This document shows positions 1-8,298 of a stretch of 64,000 nt of DNA, in pieces. Source of the DNA: Paraburkholderia phytofirmans OLGA172. GTDB lineage: Bacteria; Pseudomonadota; Gammaproteobacteria; Burkholderiales; Burkholderiaceae. The DNA is taken from positions 496,001-560,000 of the forward strand of contig NZ_CP014578.1 of NCBI RefSeq assembly GCF_001634365.1, written 5' to 3'. The position numbers and the translations under genes were made by a program. Each line of letters starts with the position of its first letter. Position 1 is the first letter of the stretch. Under the pieces are notes generated by a model. The model made no database searches. It saw only the letters and a program-made list of their open reading frames with translations, and was not told where the DNA came from.

Positions 1-2624
1 TCCAGTATCTCGGCGACGCGTTCACGAATCTCTGGTACGTCGATGGAGCCTTGCGCCTCGGAAGGCATCTGTGCATGTGCGTCGGAGGCTGAAAAGATAC
101 CGATCCACTCGGCGTCCCCGAATACGGGAATATTTGCGTTATGAGTGGCAAAGAGGAACTGGCGCTCCGTCTTCGCCCCGCGCAGTTGCGTCACAATCCG
201 CTCAGCGATAAAGGCGTTGTCCAGGTTGTCTTCAGGCTGGTCCATCAGCAGTGGATCATCGTTTTCGAGCAGCAGCAGATGGAGAATGGCCGTGCATTGC
301 TGCCCCGTCGAAAGCTGGTCCAGCGGCTTGAACAGCTCACCTTGGTGGGCAACGTTCAGTTCGATCTGGATACGGTCCTGCAGATCGATTTCTTCTAGTT
401 CCAGCAAATGGCTGCGATCCAACCGCGCCAGCGTCTCAACCACGGAGTTCTGCATGCCCCAGTCGTAGGTCAGAGTCTTGAGAGCATTTTCGCCGTCCCG
501 GATCCCCTGCACCAGCGCAGGGATGGTCAGGTCGTCACCAGACTGGTCGATCCAGGCCAGTTTCTTTTCTCCGAGCCCAGGCAATAGAAGCAGAAATTCC
601 TTGAGTGCCTTGCGCTGGCCGCCGATCTTCAGGTTCAGCCGCAGTTTGCCCTCGAGCTTGCGATTGAGCTTTTTGACTGTCGTGCGCAACTCCTCACTAC
701 GTTTGTCGCACGCCTGCGCGAATTCATCCAGCAGATTGCGCCGCTGGGTGTCTAGCTCATGTAGCAGCTTATTGATGGTTGCCACGCGAGTCTCGCTGGG
801 GCGAATGGCCTCGATTTCGCGCAACAGTTCCTGATAGGCACGGCCGACGTCGCGCCCCGGTTTGCCAGCAAACGCGGGCAGGCTCGCGAAAACCTTTTCG
901 AGTACAGCCGATTCTTCGGCTAGCCGGGCTTTGAGCACGGTTTGCTGTGCGTTTACCACCGCGGTGCTTTCACCGTGCAGCTTGCGAAAGTCCTCTACGT
1001 GTTTGCCGATCTCCGTCGCCAGTACGTCGAGTGTGCAGCGCATCCGAACGAGTACCTCGGCATGAGGCATGCCGTCGAGCGCCTTGTCGCTCAGGAACGC
1101 CGTATCAGGGAGACTATCTCCGAGTGAGGTCAGTCCGTCGGCCACACGATCCAGTTCTTCGCTCACTCGCTTGGACAACTGCTTTTCGCGCTCCAGCTTT
1201 GGCACTAGCGCCAGCTTGCTTTCGAGTCCAAGCAACTGGAATTGCTGGACCTGTTCCGTAAGTTTGGGCAGGCGGCCAACCTGAGCCTGCAGGTCATCTT
1301 TCTGACGCGTTGCTGCGAGTAGCTTTTCGCGATTTTCGGCCAGCCGTTTGGCTACAGCGTAGATTTCACCGGTTAGCGCCGTACCACCAGGCAGAAAACG
1401 GTTGAGGATGTCGGTTTGGCGGACCGGGTCGCGAGCCAACTCGAAGATCTCGTTTTGGCCATAGATCTCAATGCGGGGTAACAGGTCGCGAGGCTGCAAG
1501 GTCGATATCTGCCCGCGATCGTCCTTGACCATCGGTAGCTCACCATAGCGGCGCGAGACCCGATAGTGTCGCCCGTTCTGCACATGCGAGACCACCGACA
1601 GCTCGATGCGACCACCAGCACCGAGATTAGCTTTGACGATGTCCTCATACTGCCGTCGCGCGGCGAGCCCAAGCGGCGGCGCATCGAGCACATAGCGCAG
1701 GCACTCGATCAGAGTTGACTTGCCTGTTCCTCGCCCACCGATCACCGTATTCAGATGCGCCGACAGTTCAATATTGATGCCGTCCAGATAGCCGCCGTGA
1801 AAGTTCAGTGCTTCCAGCCGTGAATAGTGGGCCTCAGGCAAAGGACCCAGCCGGATACGCGACTCAGGGTCCTTGAACGCGGTGAGAAAACCTTCGAAAC
1901 CCGGGCGCGTCATCTTGATCCAGCAGGTCGCCCCGGAATCGGCCAGATCCTCGGGTTTGGCGACATCTTTGGCATTGAGCATCGCGACAGGATGCGCACG
2001 CCGGTAGTCCGGGTTTTTATTAAGAACAATGTCTTTGTAGTTGGCTGGTAAATCCTTGAGCGGCCCAGGTATCTGTCCGGCCTTCACCAGTGTTTCGTTC
2101 TGCCATACATGGACCAGTCCGCCGCCGTCTTGGTTTAGGCGCAGCAGACCATTACTGCCAGTCATATGTGCTGCGTACCAGAACCCGCCGAGTTCGAAAA
2201 TGATCTGCGCGAGATCCAGGCAGGTCTTGCGCGACGGCCAGACGGTATCCTGCACATCGGTGAGATCGAGGCGACCTAGGTAGCGGTTCAATTGATCTCT
2301 GGTGGTGCCCTCAGGGAACAGGCACACCATGTGGACTTTCTCGCTGGAGGCGATTTCGAATCCGGGAAACACGACGATGCCGTGAGGCTCCAGGAAGCGA
2401 CGCAGACCATCGACAGCATCTACACTGCCGTGGTCCGCAATTCCGACGACCTTAATTCCCAATGTCAGACATTGGTCGAGCAGTTGCTGGTTGTAGGTAG
2501 TCTCATCCAGTCCGTGTTCGCTGCCGCGATACCGGGATTGGTAGCCCGACGGATTGATCTGCAGGGCACAGCGCCAGAAGCGCGCCACCGTGTAGTGGTC
2601 AGACGCGACGGTTTCGTTTTTCAT
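1..2624 (-). CDS. PHP-domain / SMC-like ATPase, TrlF-like (3' end beyond window)
   Basis: About 874 residues are visible and the frame is still open at the left edge. The N-terminal ~200 residues resemble a PHP phosphoesterase fold: IADHGSVDAV, then FPGFEIASSEKVHM, then YAAHMTGSNG. The first HxH metal motif normal for PHP enzymes is not visible, so metal catalysis is uncertain. A P-loop, IGGRGTGKST, lies near residue 295. A long charged, coiled-coil-like region follows. Then come an ABC/SMC signature LSTGQQ (~770), Walker B LLMDQPEDN (~793) and the switch FATHNANIPV (~825). This order fits the family NCBI calls TrlF-like AAA ATPases. Such PHP-SMC proteins are often found in accessory or defence loci. 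A role in sensing or processing nucleic acid is inference. The start overlaps the upstream RHH reading frame by 26 bp, suggesting translational coupling. Confidence 0.85.
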   Translation of the reverse strand, partial: MKNETVASDHYTVARFWRCALQINPSGYQSRYRGSEHGLDETTYNQQLLDQCLTLGIKVVGIADHGSVDAVDGLRRFLEPHGIVVFPGFEIASSEKVHMVCLFPEGTTRDQLNRYLGRLDLTDVQDTVWPSRKTCLDLAQIIFELGGFWYAAHMTGSNGLLRLNQDGGGLVHVWQNETLVKAGQIPGPLKDLPANYKDIVLNKNPDYRRAHPVAMLNAKDVAKPEDLADSGATCWIKMTRPGFEGFLTAFKDPESRIRLGPLPEAHYSRLEALNFHGGYLDGINIELSAHLNTVIGGRGTGKSTLIECLRYVLDAPPLGLAARRQYEDIVKANLGAGGRIELSVVSHVQNGRHYRVSRRYGELPMVKDDRGQISTLQPRDLLPRIEIYGQNEIFELARDPVRQTDILNRFLPGGTALTGEIYAVAKRLAENREKLLAATRQKDDLQAQVGRLPKLTEQVQQFQLLGLESKLALVPKLEREKQLSKRVSEELDRVADGLTSLGDSLPDTAFLSDKALDGMPHAEVLVRMRCTLDVLATEIGKHVEDFRKLHGESTAVVNAQQTVLKARLAEESAVLEKVFASLPAFAGKPGRDVGRAYQELLREIEAIRPSETRVATINKLLHELDTQRRNLLDEFAQACDKRSEELRTTVKKLNRKLEGKLRLNLKIGGQRKALKEFLLLLPGLGEKKLAWIDQSGDDLTIPALVQGIRDGENALKTLTYDWGMQNSVVETLARLDRSHLLELEEIDLQDRIQIELNVAHQGELFKPLDQLSTGQQCTAILHLLLLENDDPLLMDQPEDNLDNAFIAERIVTQLRGAKTERQFLFATHNANIPVFGDAEWIGIFSASDAHAQMPSEAQGSIDVPEIRERVAEIL

Positions 2625-2823
2625 GGATGCCCTTGCTGTCGGGTTGGTGGCCGCTGGCCATGGGAGCCTGATGGCCTTGGTGCAGCAGTTTGTCCACCGC
2701 CTTGCGAACCAGCCACGCGACGCTCACGTCCTAGCGCAAAGCGATCACTTGCAACGCCTCGATTTGATGCCTGGACAACGTGACAGTCACGCGCGTGATT
2801 TCAGGGGCGACAGAACGATTCAT
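2599..2823 (-). pseudogene. Ribbon-helix-helix (CopG-like) regulator with in-frame amber stop
   Basis: The frame starts MNRSVAPEITRVTVTLSRHQ and reads like an RHH DNA-binding protein of 74 codons. Codon 31 is TAG (2731-2733), in the middle of the helix that precedes DVSVAWLVRKAVDKLL, the conserved second half. The frame then runs on to TGA inside the start of the PHP-ATPase gene. RHH proteins of this size usually repress their own operon or act as antitoxins. The amber codon would abolish the DNA-binding dimer unless suppressed, so the ATPase may now be deregulated. A sequencing error is the main alternative. Confidence 0.6.
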
Positions 2824-2851
2824 GGTTAGTATCGCGGCAACTTGCGTCAGG

Positions 2852-2928
2852 TTGCAGAATTTTACTGCAAACACCCGCAAGGTAACCATACGATTCTTCC
2901 GCGCTTTCTGTGTTGGTGTCGGTTACCT
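2852..2928. promoter_or_regulatory. Two inverted repeats upstream of the RHH/PHP-ATPase unit
   Basis: TTGCAG (2852-2857) pairs with CTGCAA (2865-2870) across an AT-rich 7-nt spacer. AGGTAACC (2880-2887) pairs with GGTTACCT (2921-2928). Both lie just upstream of the RHH start and are plausible autoregulatory operators for an RHH dimer. No clear -35/-10 pair was assigned. The rest of 2824-3082 holds no gene that I can support. Confidence 0.35.
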
Positions 2929-3082
2929 AAAGACTCCGGATAGCAAACGTTTGTTGGTACATCGGCAACCGACGGCGCGAGCGACGGCAATGACCGAAGT
3001 TCCGCCTTTCGTCGTTAAATTCAAAAGGGTGGAACGCTTGACCGCATGCAAGCCCTCGGCCATCTTGTGGAAGCGCCGTTAA

Positions 3083-3934
3083 TTAACTGGCCAGCCCCAT
3101 CAACGCATGCGCCGCCGAATCCGTTACCTCGACAAACCCATCAATCTCCATTTCCAACCCCCGCGGTAGCGCGAGCATATTGCACGACACCACGCGGCCG
3201 TAGATATTCTCAGCGCGCCCAAAGAAATTCTCCGGATTGAATAAAGGCGGCAAATGCCACCACATCCGATACTCCTTCGACCACAACCACTCAATCAACG
3301 CCTGCGACTGATCGAGCCGGTCGTTCTCCACATAAATCACAGGCCGCGAGCGGGCAACCGTTTCCTCAGCCCCTAGCAGCGCGTTCAACTCGAACCCTTC
3401 CACGTCGAGCTTCAGCAGCCCCACGGTATGAGAGCGGAGCACATCGTCAAGCCGCACGCACGGGACGGGGAGCGTATTCGCCGCAGCCTCGGTCTGCATC
3501 GATACTCCGCCGAAATTGCCCGGCGCGTCATAGTCCGGCCGCGCAAAATACAGTGTCCCCGCACTCGCCCCGCACGCATACGGCCAGGCCAGCACATTGC
3601 GCACACCATTGGCCGCGAGATTCGCACAGAGGTTCTGAAAGATCACCGGCTGAGGCTCGAACGCGACGAGCACCTGCCGACGCGCCTGCGCCTCACGCGC
3701 CAGCATGATCGTATGCACGCCGATATTCGCGCCCACTTCCACGACGATGCCCGGCTGCACCAGCAACTGTCGCAACACAGCGGATTCGAGTTCGCTGCAT
3801 TCACCGTATTCGATGAGCGCGCGGCCGAGATAGAAGTCGTTTGGATTGGCGAGCATCCAGCCATGACGGGTCTGGACGAGTTGTGTGTGCTCGCCGAGCG
3901 GCAGCGGAGCAGGAGGGGGCGTAACCATGGACAT
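3083..3934 (-). CDS. FkbM family methyltransferase
   Basis: A 283-residue class I SAM-dependent methyltransferase. The glycine-rich motif I, VVEVGANIGVHT, is at about residue 66. The acidic post-I segment VAFEPQP follows, and LLKLDVEGFELNALLG near residue 175 is the FkbM signature. FkbM enzymes O-methylate sugars or hydroxyl groups on glycans and secondary metabolites. The substrate cannot be told here because no glycan or polyketide genes are adjacent. The C-terminal part (KEYRMWWHLPPLFNPENFFG) is typical of the FkbM proteins that act on surface polysaccharides. It stands alone, co-directional with the genes on either side, with 148 bp to the PHP locus promoter region and 155 bp to the broken glutamate synthase. 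Confidence 0.85.
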   Translation of the reverse strand: MSMVTPPPAPLPLGEHTQLVQTRHGWMLANPNDFYLGRALIEYGECSELESAVLRQLLVQPGIVVEVGANIGVHTIMLAREAQARRQVLVAFEPQPVIFQNLCANLAANGVRNVLAWPYACGASAGTLYFARPDYDAPGNFGGVSMQTEAAANTLPVPCVRLDDVLRSHTVGLLKLDVEGFELNALLGAEETVARSRPVIYVENDRLDQSQALIEWLWSKEYRMWWHLPPLFNPENFFGRAENIYGRVVSCNMLALPRGLEMEIDGFVEVTDSAAHALMGLAS

Positions 3935-4089
3935 TGAGCGGGAAAAAGATCACGCAAATGTACGGTCCGCCGCCGTCCTTGTATATAAGACGAGCTCTTA
4001 AGGATTCTTATTTTTCTGCAAGAACTCGTCGTGAAAATTTAAGACTTAGGCGGCGATCGGCGCACGAGCCAAGCGCCGCCACAACCGGC

Positions 4090-4466
4090 TTACGTCGCGG
4101 CCAGTTCAACTTTCGGCGCAAACGAATCGCTTTGCGCCATAGGCCAATATTTCTCGTACAACGTGTAGCGATAGTTGCCGTTCAGCAGATCGTTCGGATC
4201 GAGATACTTCAACAGATCGGACATCAACCGCACTTCATGCGACGACACGCGCCGCACGATGTGATGCGCGCGCAGTTCCGCGGGATGCTTGAGCCCCGCG
4301 GCCTGAATGATTTCCTTCAGAGCATGCAGCGTGCTGTGATGGAAGTTGAACACGCGCTCGGCCTTGTCCGGCACGACCAGCGCACGTTGACGCACCGGGT
4401 CCTGCGTCGCGACGCCGGTCGGGCAGCGGCCGGTGTGGCAGGTCTGCGCCTGAATGCAACCGACCG
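4090..4466 (-). pseudogene. 3' fragment of FMN-binding glutamate synthase-like gene (split by mobile element)
   Basis: The fragment encodes the C-terminal ~124 residues of a GltB-like protein. It starts at the Fe-S motif, GCIQAQTCHTGRCPTG (C-X5-C-X4-C, the [3Fe-4S] ligand pattern of glutamate synthases), and ends at KVELAAT. It has no start codon or ribosome-binding site of its own. Joined to the 5' part at 13233-14471 through the shared CGACCG, it gives an uninterrupted 536-residue protein, the usual size of single-subunit FMN-glutamate synthase-family proteins. It is therefore the displaced end of that gene, cut by the element at 4467-13231. Confidence 0.93.
4461..4466. repeat. Left copy of 6-bp direct repeat CGACCG flanking the mobile element
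   Basis: The 6 bp CGACCG occurs at both junctions in the same orientation (the other copy is at 13232-13237). One copy belongs to the interrupted gene. The repeat fits either a target duplication or the crossover core of a tyrosine-recombinase integration. Confidence 0.8.
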
Positions 4467-4491
4467 TTATGGACCCTAAAATACAACTATT
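4467..4491 (+). repeat. Left terminal inverted repeat of the GMT-like element
   Basis: This end reads TTATGGACCCTAAA, then TAC, then AACTATT. The right end on the other strand reads TTATCCACCCCAAA, then TAC, then AACTATT. The matches are TTAT..ACCC.AAA.TAC and a shared AACTATT. A second AACTATT lies inward at 4534-4540. These are candidate recombinase-binding sites. Confidence 0.75.
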
Positions 4492-4724
4492 GCCTTGGAT
4501 GTGAGTGAGTAAAAGGACTCTAAGTAGTTGAGAAACTATTTGCGCCGTGAGCGAAACCCCTAAGAAGGGCGGTCGCCCAGACTCGAACGCAACCATGATG
4601 GAGCGCACCACGCGTCGCGTAGAGTCGCAAGAAGCTGCTCTACGCTCATGTATTTGTCGCGTACAGTGACAAAAAGCGCGAATTTTGTCGCGTTGGCTCT
4701 CAGTTCCTGAGCGCGTGCGGGTCT

Positions 4725-4765
4725 GCATGGCCATGAGCACCCAAATGCCGTGCTCATGGCCATGC
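4725..4765. other. Perfect 16-bp inverted repeat (hairpin) near the left end of the element
   Basis: GCATGGCCATGAGCAC (4725-4740) pairs perfectly with its complement at 4750-4765 around a 9-nt loop. It lies 77 bp beyond the helicase stop codon. There is no T-run, so it is either a Rho-type or processing hairpin or a structural site for recombination. The ~375 bp from 4467 to 4841 hold no gene that I can support. Confidence 0.6.
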
Positions 4766-4789
4766 CACAGCGTATCAAGGTTCCGCCGC

Positions 4790-4829
4790 GTCAAGGGTGC
4801 GCTGCGCCGGGCTTACGCCCGCCCTTGAC
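4790..4829 (-). terminator. Hairpin downstream of the element's helicase gene
   Basis: GTCAAGGG (4790-4797) pairs with CCCTTGAC (4822-4829), and the enclosed sequence is also GC-rich and self-complementary. It sits just beyond the last stop codon of the operon. It probably ends or stabilises the transcript, although it lacks a clear U-tract. Confidence 0.4.
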
Positions 4830-4841
4830 CCGGCAAAGACG

Positions 4842-7127
4842 CTAGGCGATGACCGCCTCTTCAGCGAGCCGACGCCGCAAGAACGGACCGAGCGCGGTGC
4901 TTCGATGATTTGCACGCGGCAGGGCGTGCACTGCCCGTCGGGCAGCGTCTTCGTCGCCGACCAGAAGTACCTGGCCCTGTGCCCGAGTGATGGCTGTGTA
5001 GATAAGTGTCCGGTCGAGGATTCGATTGCCGGTAATGGGCACGATGATTCGTGGCCATTGCGAGCCTTGGGCTTTATGCACCGTGAGGGCGTAGGCCAGC
5101 TCCAGGTCGTCCAGGAGCGCCTCCGTAACCGGCCGACGCTCACCGTCGTCCCACGCAACCCACGCTATTGCGTTACCGATGATGTCGCCATGGTCGTCGG
5201 ACAGCTCACGCGGCTCGTGCTCAATCTGCACGAGTCGACCAAGCGAGCCATTTTGCAAGCCAATATCCCAGAGGTTTCGTGTGCAGACAACAGGGTCACC
5301 GAGGCGAAGTCCAGTGTCCACGCGACAGTCGAATTCGTCGCTCCACAAAGTGAGCTTTTCAGCGTCTGCGGTCAGCGCAGACTGACAGAGCTTGTTGAGG
5401 GCTTTTACTCCCTCCGGGCCGTTTTTACGGGGAGCAAGAATCTGGGTTTGCTCAGCCGCCTTTCGATATAGGTCGAGCACGGTCGACGCTATCGGGAATG
5501 ACGGCTCTCCGTCGTCGCCAAAGAGGCGGGACGCGCGATGCAGAAACGCGATGGGGGCCGTGTCGTCCCTTGACAGTTCGGGCCAGACGCCATCTCGGAT
5601 TGAGTTCGCGGCCTGCGCGATAGCGCCACCGTACCGCTTGACGACTTTGAGTTCGACGCATGGGACGCCCGGTTGGTTCACCAGAGCGTGCAGCACCAGG
5701 CCGGGACCAACTGGCATCAACTGGAACGGGTCGCCGGCGAGCAGCAGGCGAACATCCGACGGCAGCATCGAACAGAGCCGGTACATGGAAATGATATCCA
5801 CCATGCTGGCCTCGTCTACAACAACCACGCACGGGCTTTCGAGGTCCTCCTCCGTCGTGTTTTTCAACAGGCCGGCAAGCGTCCGCGCTGGCCTGCTGGT
5901 CGCCTCCTGCATGCGTTTTGCGGCGCGTCCCGCGAGAGCGGCTTGAAACACTCGCACGCCAGCTTCGTCGTAAACGCGATAGAGCGCCTTCAGGACGGTT
6001 GTCTTGCCGACGCCGGCGCCTCCCGTGATAAGCGCCAGGCGCCCCGCAGCTGCGGCGTGGACAGCGGCCCGCTGCTCGTTGTTCAGCGTCAGCCGTTCTT
6101 CAGCTTCGTACAACGCGATGATGGCATCGACGCGAGGCACGTCAAGCAGGCGTAATCCGTCTTTATCGTCAGCCAGTCGATTTGCAAACGCGCTGGCAAC
6201 CGAGGTTTCCATGACGTAGGCGCCGAGTTGATGAAGGTGATTGTCTGCGCCGACGACATAGCTCCCATTCTGTCGCCCCGAGTCCATTGCTGCTGAGGCG
6301 AGCGTGCGCCACGGAAATTTCTCTGACTGCGTTCCGAGAACAGCGGACAGGCGCACCATCACCATTTGCTGGCTGACAGCTGTGTGGCCGTCGGCGAACA
6401 GACGGTAGAGCGCTTCTTCTATGGCGCCTTGTAGACGTCGGGGGTCGTCCTCCGCCATCTCGAAGTGTTCGCGCGCGAACTTGTCAGTGGTACTCCAGTT
6501 TGCACAGAACGACAGTAGTCGATATGGGTCTTCCTCGATAGCGTTGGAAGTCTCAGCGCCGAAGTGTGCAAGCAGTGTTCTGCCTAACGAAACGCTGAAT
6601 CCGCGCTTGTGCAACCACTGAATCGTTCGTGCGTCGCCATAGAGCCGCCATGCCGTAACAAGCCGTTGCGCTATCTCCTGGCTCACGCTTTTCACCGTGG
6701 CAAGCGATGTAACGTCGCCGGCGTCGAGTACATTGTAAAGACGCTCTCCAAAAGCTTCCCACAGCCGCCGCGCTTTTGCTGTACCGATGCCGGTGAAGCC
6801 ATCGCCCTCTGAGAGCAGCGTGATGAGATGTTCGCCAGATGGCAGCGCCAGTTCGAGGTCTTCGGCTTCAATCTGTTGTTCGAGAAGCCGGTACCCGTTT
6901 ACTGTTCGAGCACGTGGGCGCGCCTCACCTTTCACTCGCCACCATTGCCCGACTTGCACGGAAGTGTCTGCGAGCAGGCGACCGGACGCAACGATGACGA
7001 AGCTCTCACGTGCATCAATGACGCTGCCGCTCTCGTCGACTGCAACTCCGTAGAAGATGCAGCCGCCGCGACCGAGCGGATTGTCGCTACGGATTGATGT
7101 GACTCGGACCAAATGCACTTCAGTCAT
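4842..7127 (-). CDS. RecD2-like superfamily 1B DNA helicase
   Basis: A 761-residue helicase. An N-terminal OB-like region precedes helix-hairpin-helix-like segments (GDGFTGIGTAKARRLWEAFG near residue 115). Helicase motifs follow: Walker A ITGGAGVGKTT (~370), VVVDEASMVD (~437), AGDPFQLMPVGPG, the UvrD_C_2 segment YALTVHKAQGSQW, and YTAITRAQGQVLLVGD (~714). This order is that of RecD2/RecD-like 5'-3' helicases, which unwind DNA ends or forks. The start overlaps the upstream stop (ATGA), so it is translated with the VPA1267-like gene. It is the last gene of the recombinase operon. A role in replication, processing or maintenance of the element is inference; a defence function is possible but nothing here shows it. 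Confidence 0.88.
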   Translation of the reverse strand: MTEVHLVRVTSIRSDNPLGRGGCIFYGVAVDESGSVIDARESFVIVASGRLLADTSVQVGQWWRVKGEARPRARTVNGYRLLEQQIEAEDLELALPSGEHLITLLSEGDGFTGIGTAKARRLWEAFGERLYNVLDAGDVTSLATVKSVSQEIAQRLVTAWRLYGDARTIQWLHKRGFSVSLGRTLLAHFGAETSNAIEEDPYRLLSFCANWSTTDKFAREHFEMAEDDPRRLQGAIEEALYRLFADGHTAVSQQMVMVRLSAVLGTQSEKFPWRTLASAAMDSGRQNGSYVVGADNHLHQLGAYVMETSVASAFANRLADDKDGLRLLDVPRVDAIIALYEAEERLTLNNEQRAAVHAAAAGRLALITGGAGVGKTTVLKALYRVYDEAGVRVFQAALAGRAAKRMQEATSRPARTLAGLLKNTTEEDLESPCVVVVDEASMVDIISMYRLCSMLPSDVRLLLAGDPFQLMPVGPGLVLHALVNQPGVPCVELKVVKRYGGAIAQAANSIRDGVWPELSRDDTAPIAFLHRASRLFGDDGEPSFPIASTVLDLYRKAAEQTQILAPRKNGPEGVKALNKLCQSALTADAEKLTLWSDEFDCRVDTGLRLGDPVVCTRNLWDIGLQNGSLGRLVQIEHEPRELSDDHGDIIGNAIAWVAWDDGERRPVTEALLDDLELAYALTVHKAQGSQWPRIIVPITGNRILDRTLIYTAITRAQGQVLLVGDEDAARRAVHALPRANHRSTALGPFLRRRLAEEAVIA

Positions 7128-7579
7128 CGGGGGACTCGGCCAGTAATGGCCAGCGCCTCGTGCAACGATTCATATTTCGCCAGACGACGCTTGAGCTCCG
7201 CGATTTCGGCCTTCTGGCTTGCGCTTTCGATTTGAAGCCGTCGAAACGCATCTGCATCGCGTGCCGCTTGCTGCTGGCCCGGCTCGCGCATGGGCATGTT
7301 CTCCGGATGCTCACTGTCTTCCGGCCGAACAACTTCCGACTGAGCAACTTCCGGCAGCACGCCACGCGAGCGAAGTTCGTCCTCGAGTTTTCGGAGGGCC
7401 TCGTTGATGCGCGGATTTTGGTTCAACACAGACTTCGTAAAACCGCACTCATGTGCTATCTCGACTCTCGACAGCTTGCCACGACTCACTATCTGCCGGA
7501 AGTCGTCATCGGTCTTGGTTGCGACCCAGCCGATGAAGATGCCCAAGTACTGTTGTGCCAGTTGTTTGCCGCTTGCCAT
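7124..7579 (-). CDS. VPA1267-like small protein of the GMT element
   Basis: 151 residues from MASGKQLAQQYLGIF. An AGGAG sequence about 9 nt upstream supports this start over the longer reading at 7612. The conserved-looking block is FIGWVATKTDDDFRQIV, RGKLSRVEIAHECGF, then VLNQNPRINEALRKLE. This pattern suggests a helix-turn-helix-like module choosing between DNA contacts. The C-terminal ~60 residues form a heptad-rich coiled coil (ADAFRRLQIESASQKAEIAE). It resembles a protein family named after a Vibrio parahaemolyticus gene next to its GMT trio. No enzymatic motif is visible. It lies 53 bp after gmtX and overlaps the helicase start. Confidence 0.75.
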   Translation of the reverse strand: MASGKQLAQQYLGIFIGWVATKTDDDFRQIVSRGKLSRVEIAHECGFTKSVLNQNPRINEALRKLEDELRSRGVLPEVAQSEVVRPEDSEHPENMPMREPGQQQAARDADAFRRLQIESASQKAEIAELKRRLAKYESLHEALAITGRVPR

Positions 7580-7632
7580 GTACGTCTGCTCCTGATGTGC
7601 ATGCATCTCCAATCGAAGACAGTGCGGATTTC

Positions 7633-8298
7633 TCAGGCTGTCGCGTCGCTGTCCGATTTATCAGCAGCAAGCGAGCGTAGGGCGACAACGTGATGCTTTT
7701 CCAGCAGCACGTTTCCAGTGACGGCTTGCCGCAGGCGGTCTTTGTGCAACTGAAGGCCGCAATTCGCCAGATGGTTAGGTTCGAACAACAGGCTGAGTGC
7801 CTCCCTGACCGTCGTCGGTAGCTGTGCGGTCTCATGTGCGGCAGTCGTTGATGCCGGTGTGCCTCCGAAACCCACACGAATCAAGTCGTCAACCGGAATC
7901 CCGGGAATTGTTCGAAGGCCCGCCTCAATGCGATTTCGAGCGGCTACCGCCTGGTCACGTTCCTCCTGAAGAAGCCGCACATAAGCCCGAATCGTCTCAT
8001 CAGCAATTAGCGGTTCGGCCGATACCGCGTTCCGATTAATGGTCACCTTCTGCCCGGACTGGCGAATTTCGACGTAGTGGCTCAGAACCTTTGAATTCCG
8101 GATGGACTGCCCTTTCGGTCCACCCCAATCTCTATCGAGGCAGTAGCCCTCGATTGCGGGCGGTGAAATCTTCAGACCTTGCTCTTCGAGGTAGTCACAT
8201 GCCTTCTTGATGCGTTCGAGCGACTCCCGTTGGCGCGGATTCGACGAGGCCTTCATCAATTCCGCAAAGACGTTGTCGACGGTAGCGATTTGATTCAT
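7633..8298 (-). CDS. gmtX: GmtX-like protein (third member of the GMT trio)
   Basis: 221 residues of unknown biochemical function. The N-terminal half is helical and charged (SNPRQRESLERIKKACDYLE), followed by SPPAIEGYCLDRDWGGPKGQ and SIRNSKVLSHYVEIRQ. That arrangement resembles the small accessory proteins of multi-recombinase transposons (TnpC-like, DNA-binding). The start codon overlaps the stop of the giant recombinase (ATGA), indicating coupled translation. The position, directly after the two recombinases, is that of gmtX in GMT islands. The name rests on gene order, size and general resemblance, not on a database search. Confidence 0.72.
   Translation of the reverse strand: MNQIATVDNVFAELMKASSNPRQRESLERIKKACDYLEEQGLKISPPAIEGYCLDRDWGGPKGQSIRNSKVLSHYVEIRQSGQKVTINRNAVSAEPLIADETIRAYVRLLQEERDQAVAARNRIEAGLRTIPGIPVDDLIRVGFGGTPASTTAAHETAQLPTTVREALSLLFEPNHLANCGLQLHKDRLRQAVTGNVLLEKHHVVALRSLAADKSDSDATA

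Noticed and set aside
4090..4794. 234-codon minus-strand frame joining the element end to the glutamate synthase fragment
   Set aside because: The part upstream of 4466 is element sequence without protein character, no ribosome site; the frame is fortuitous.
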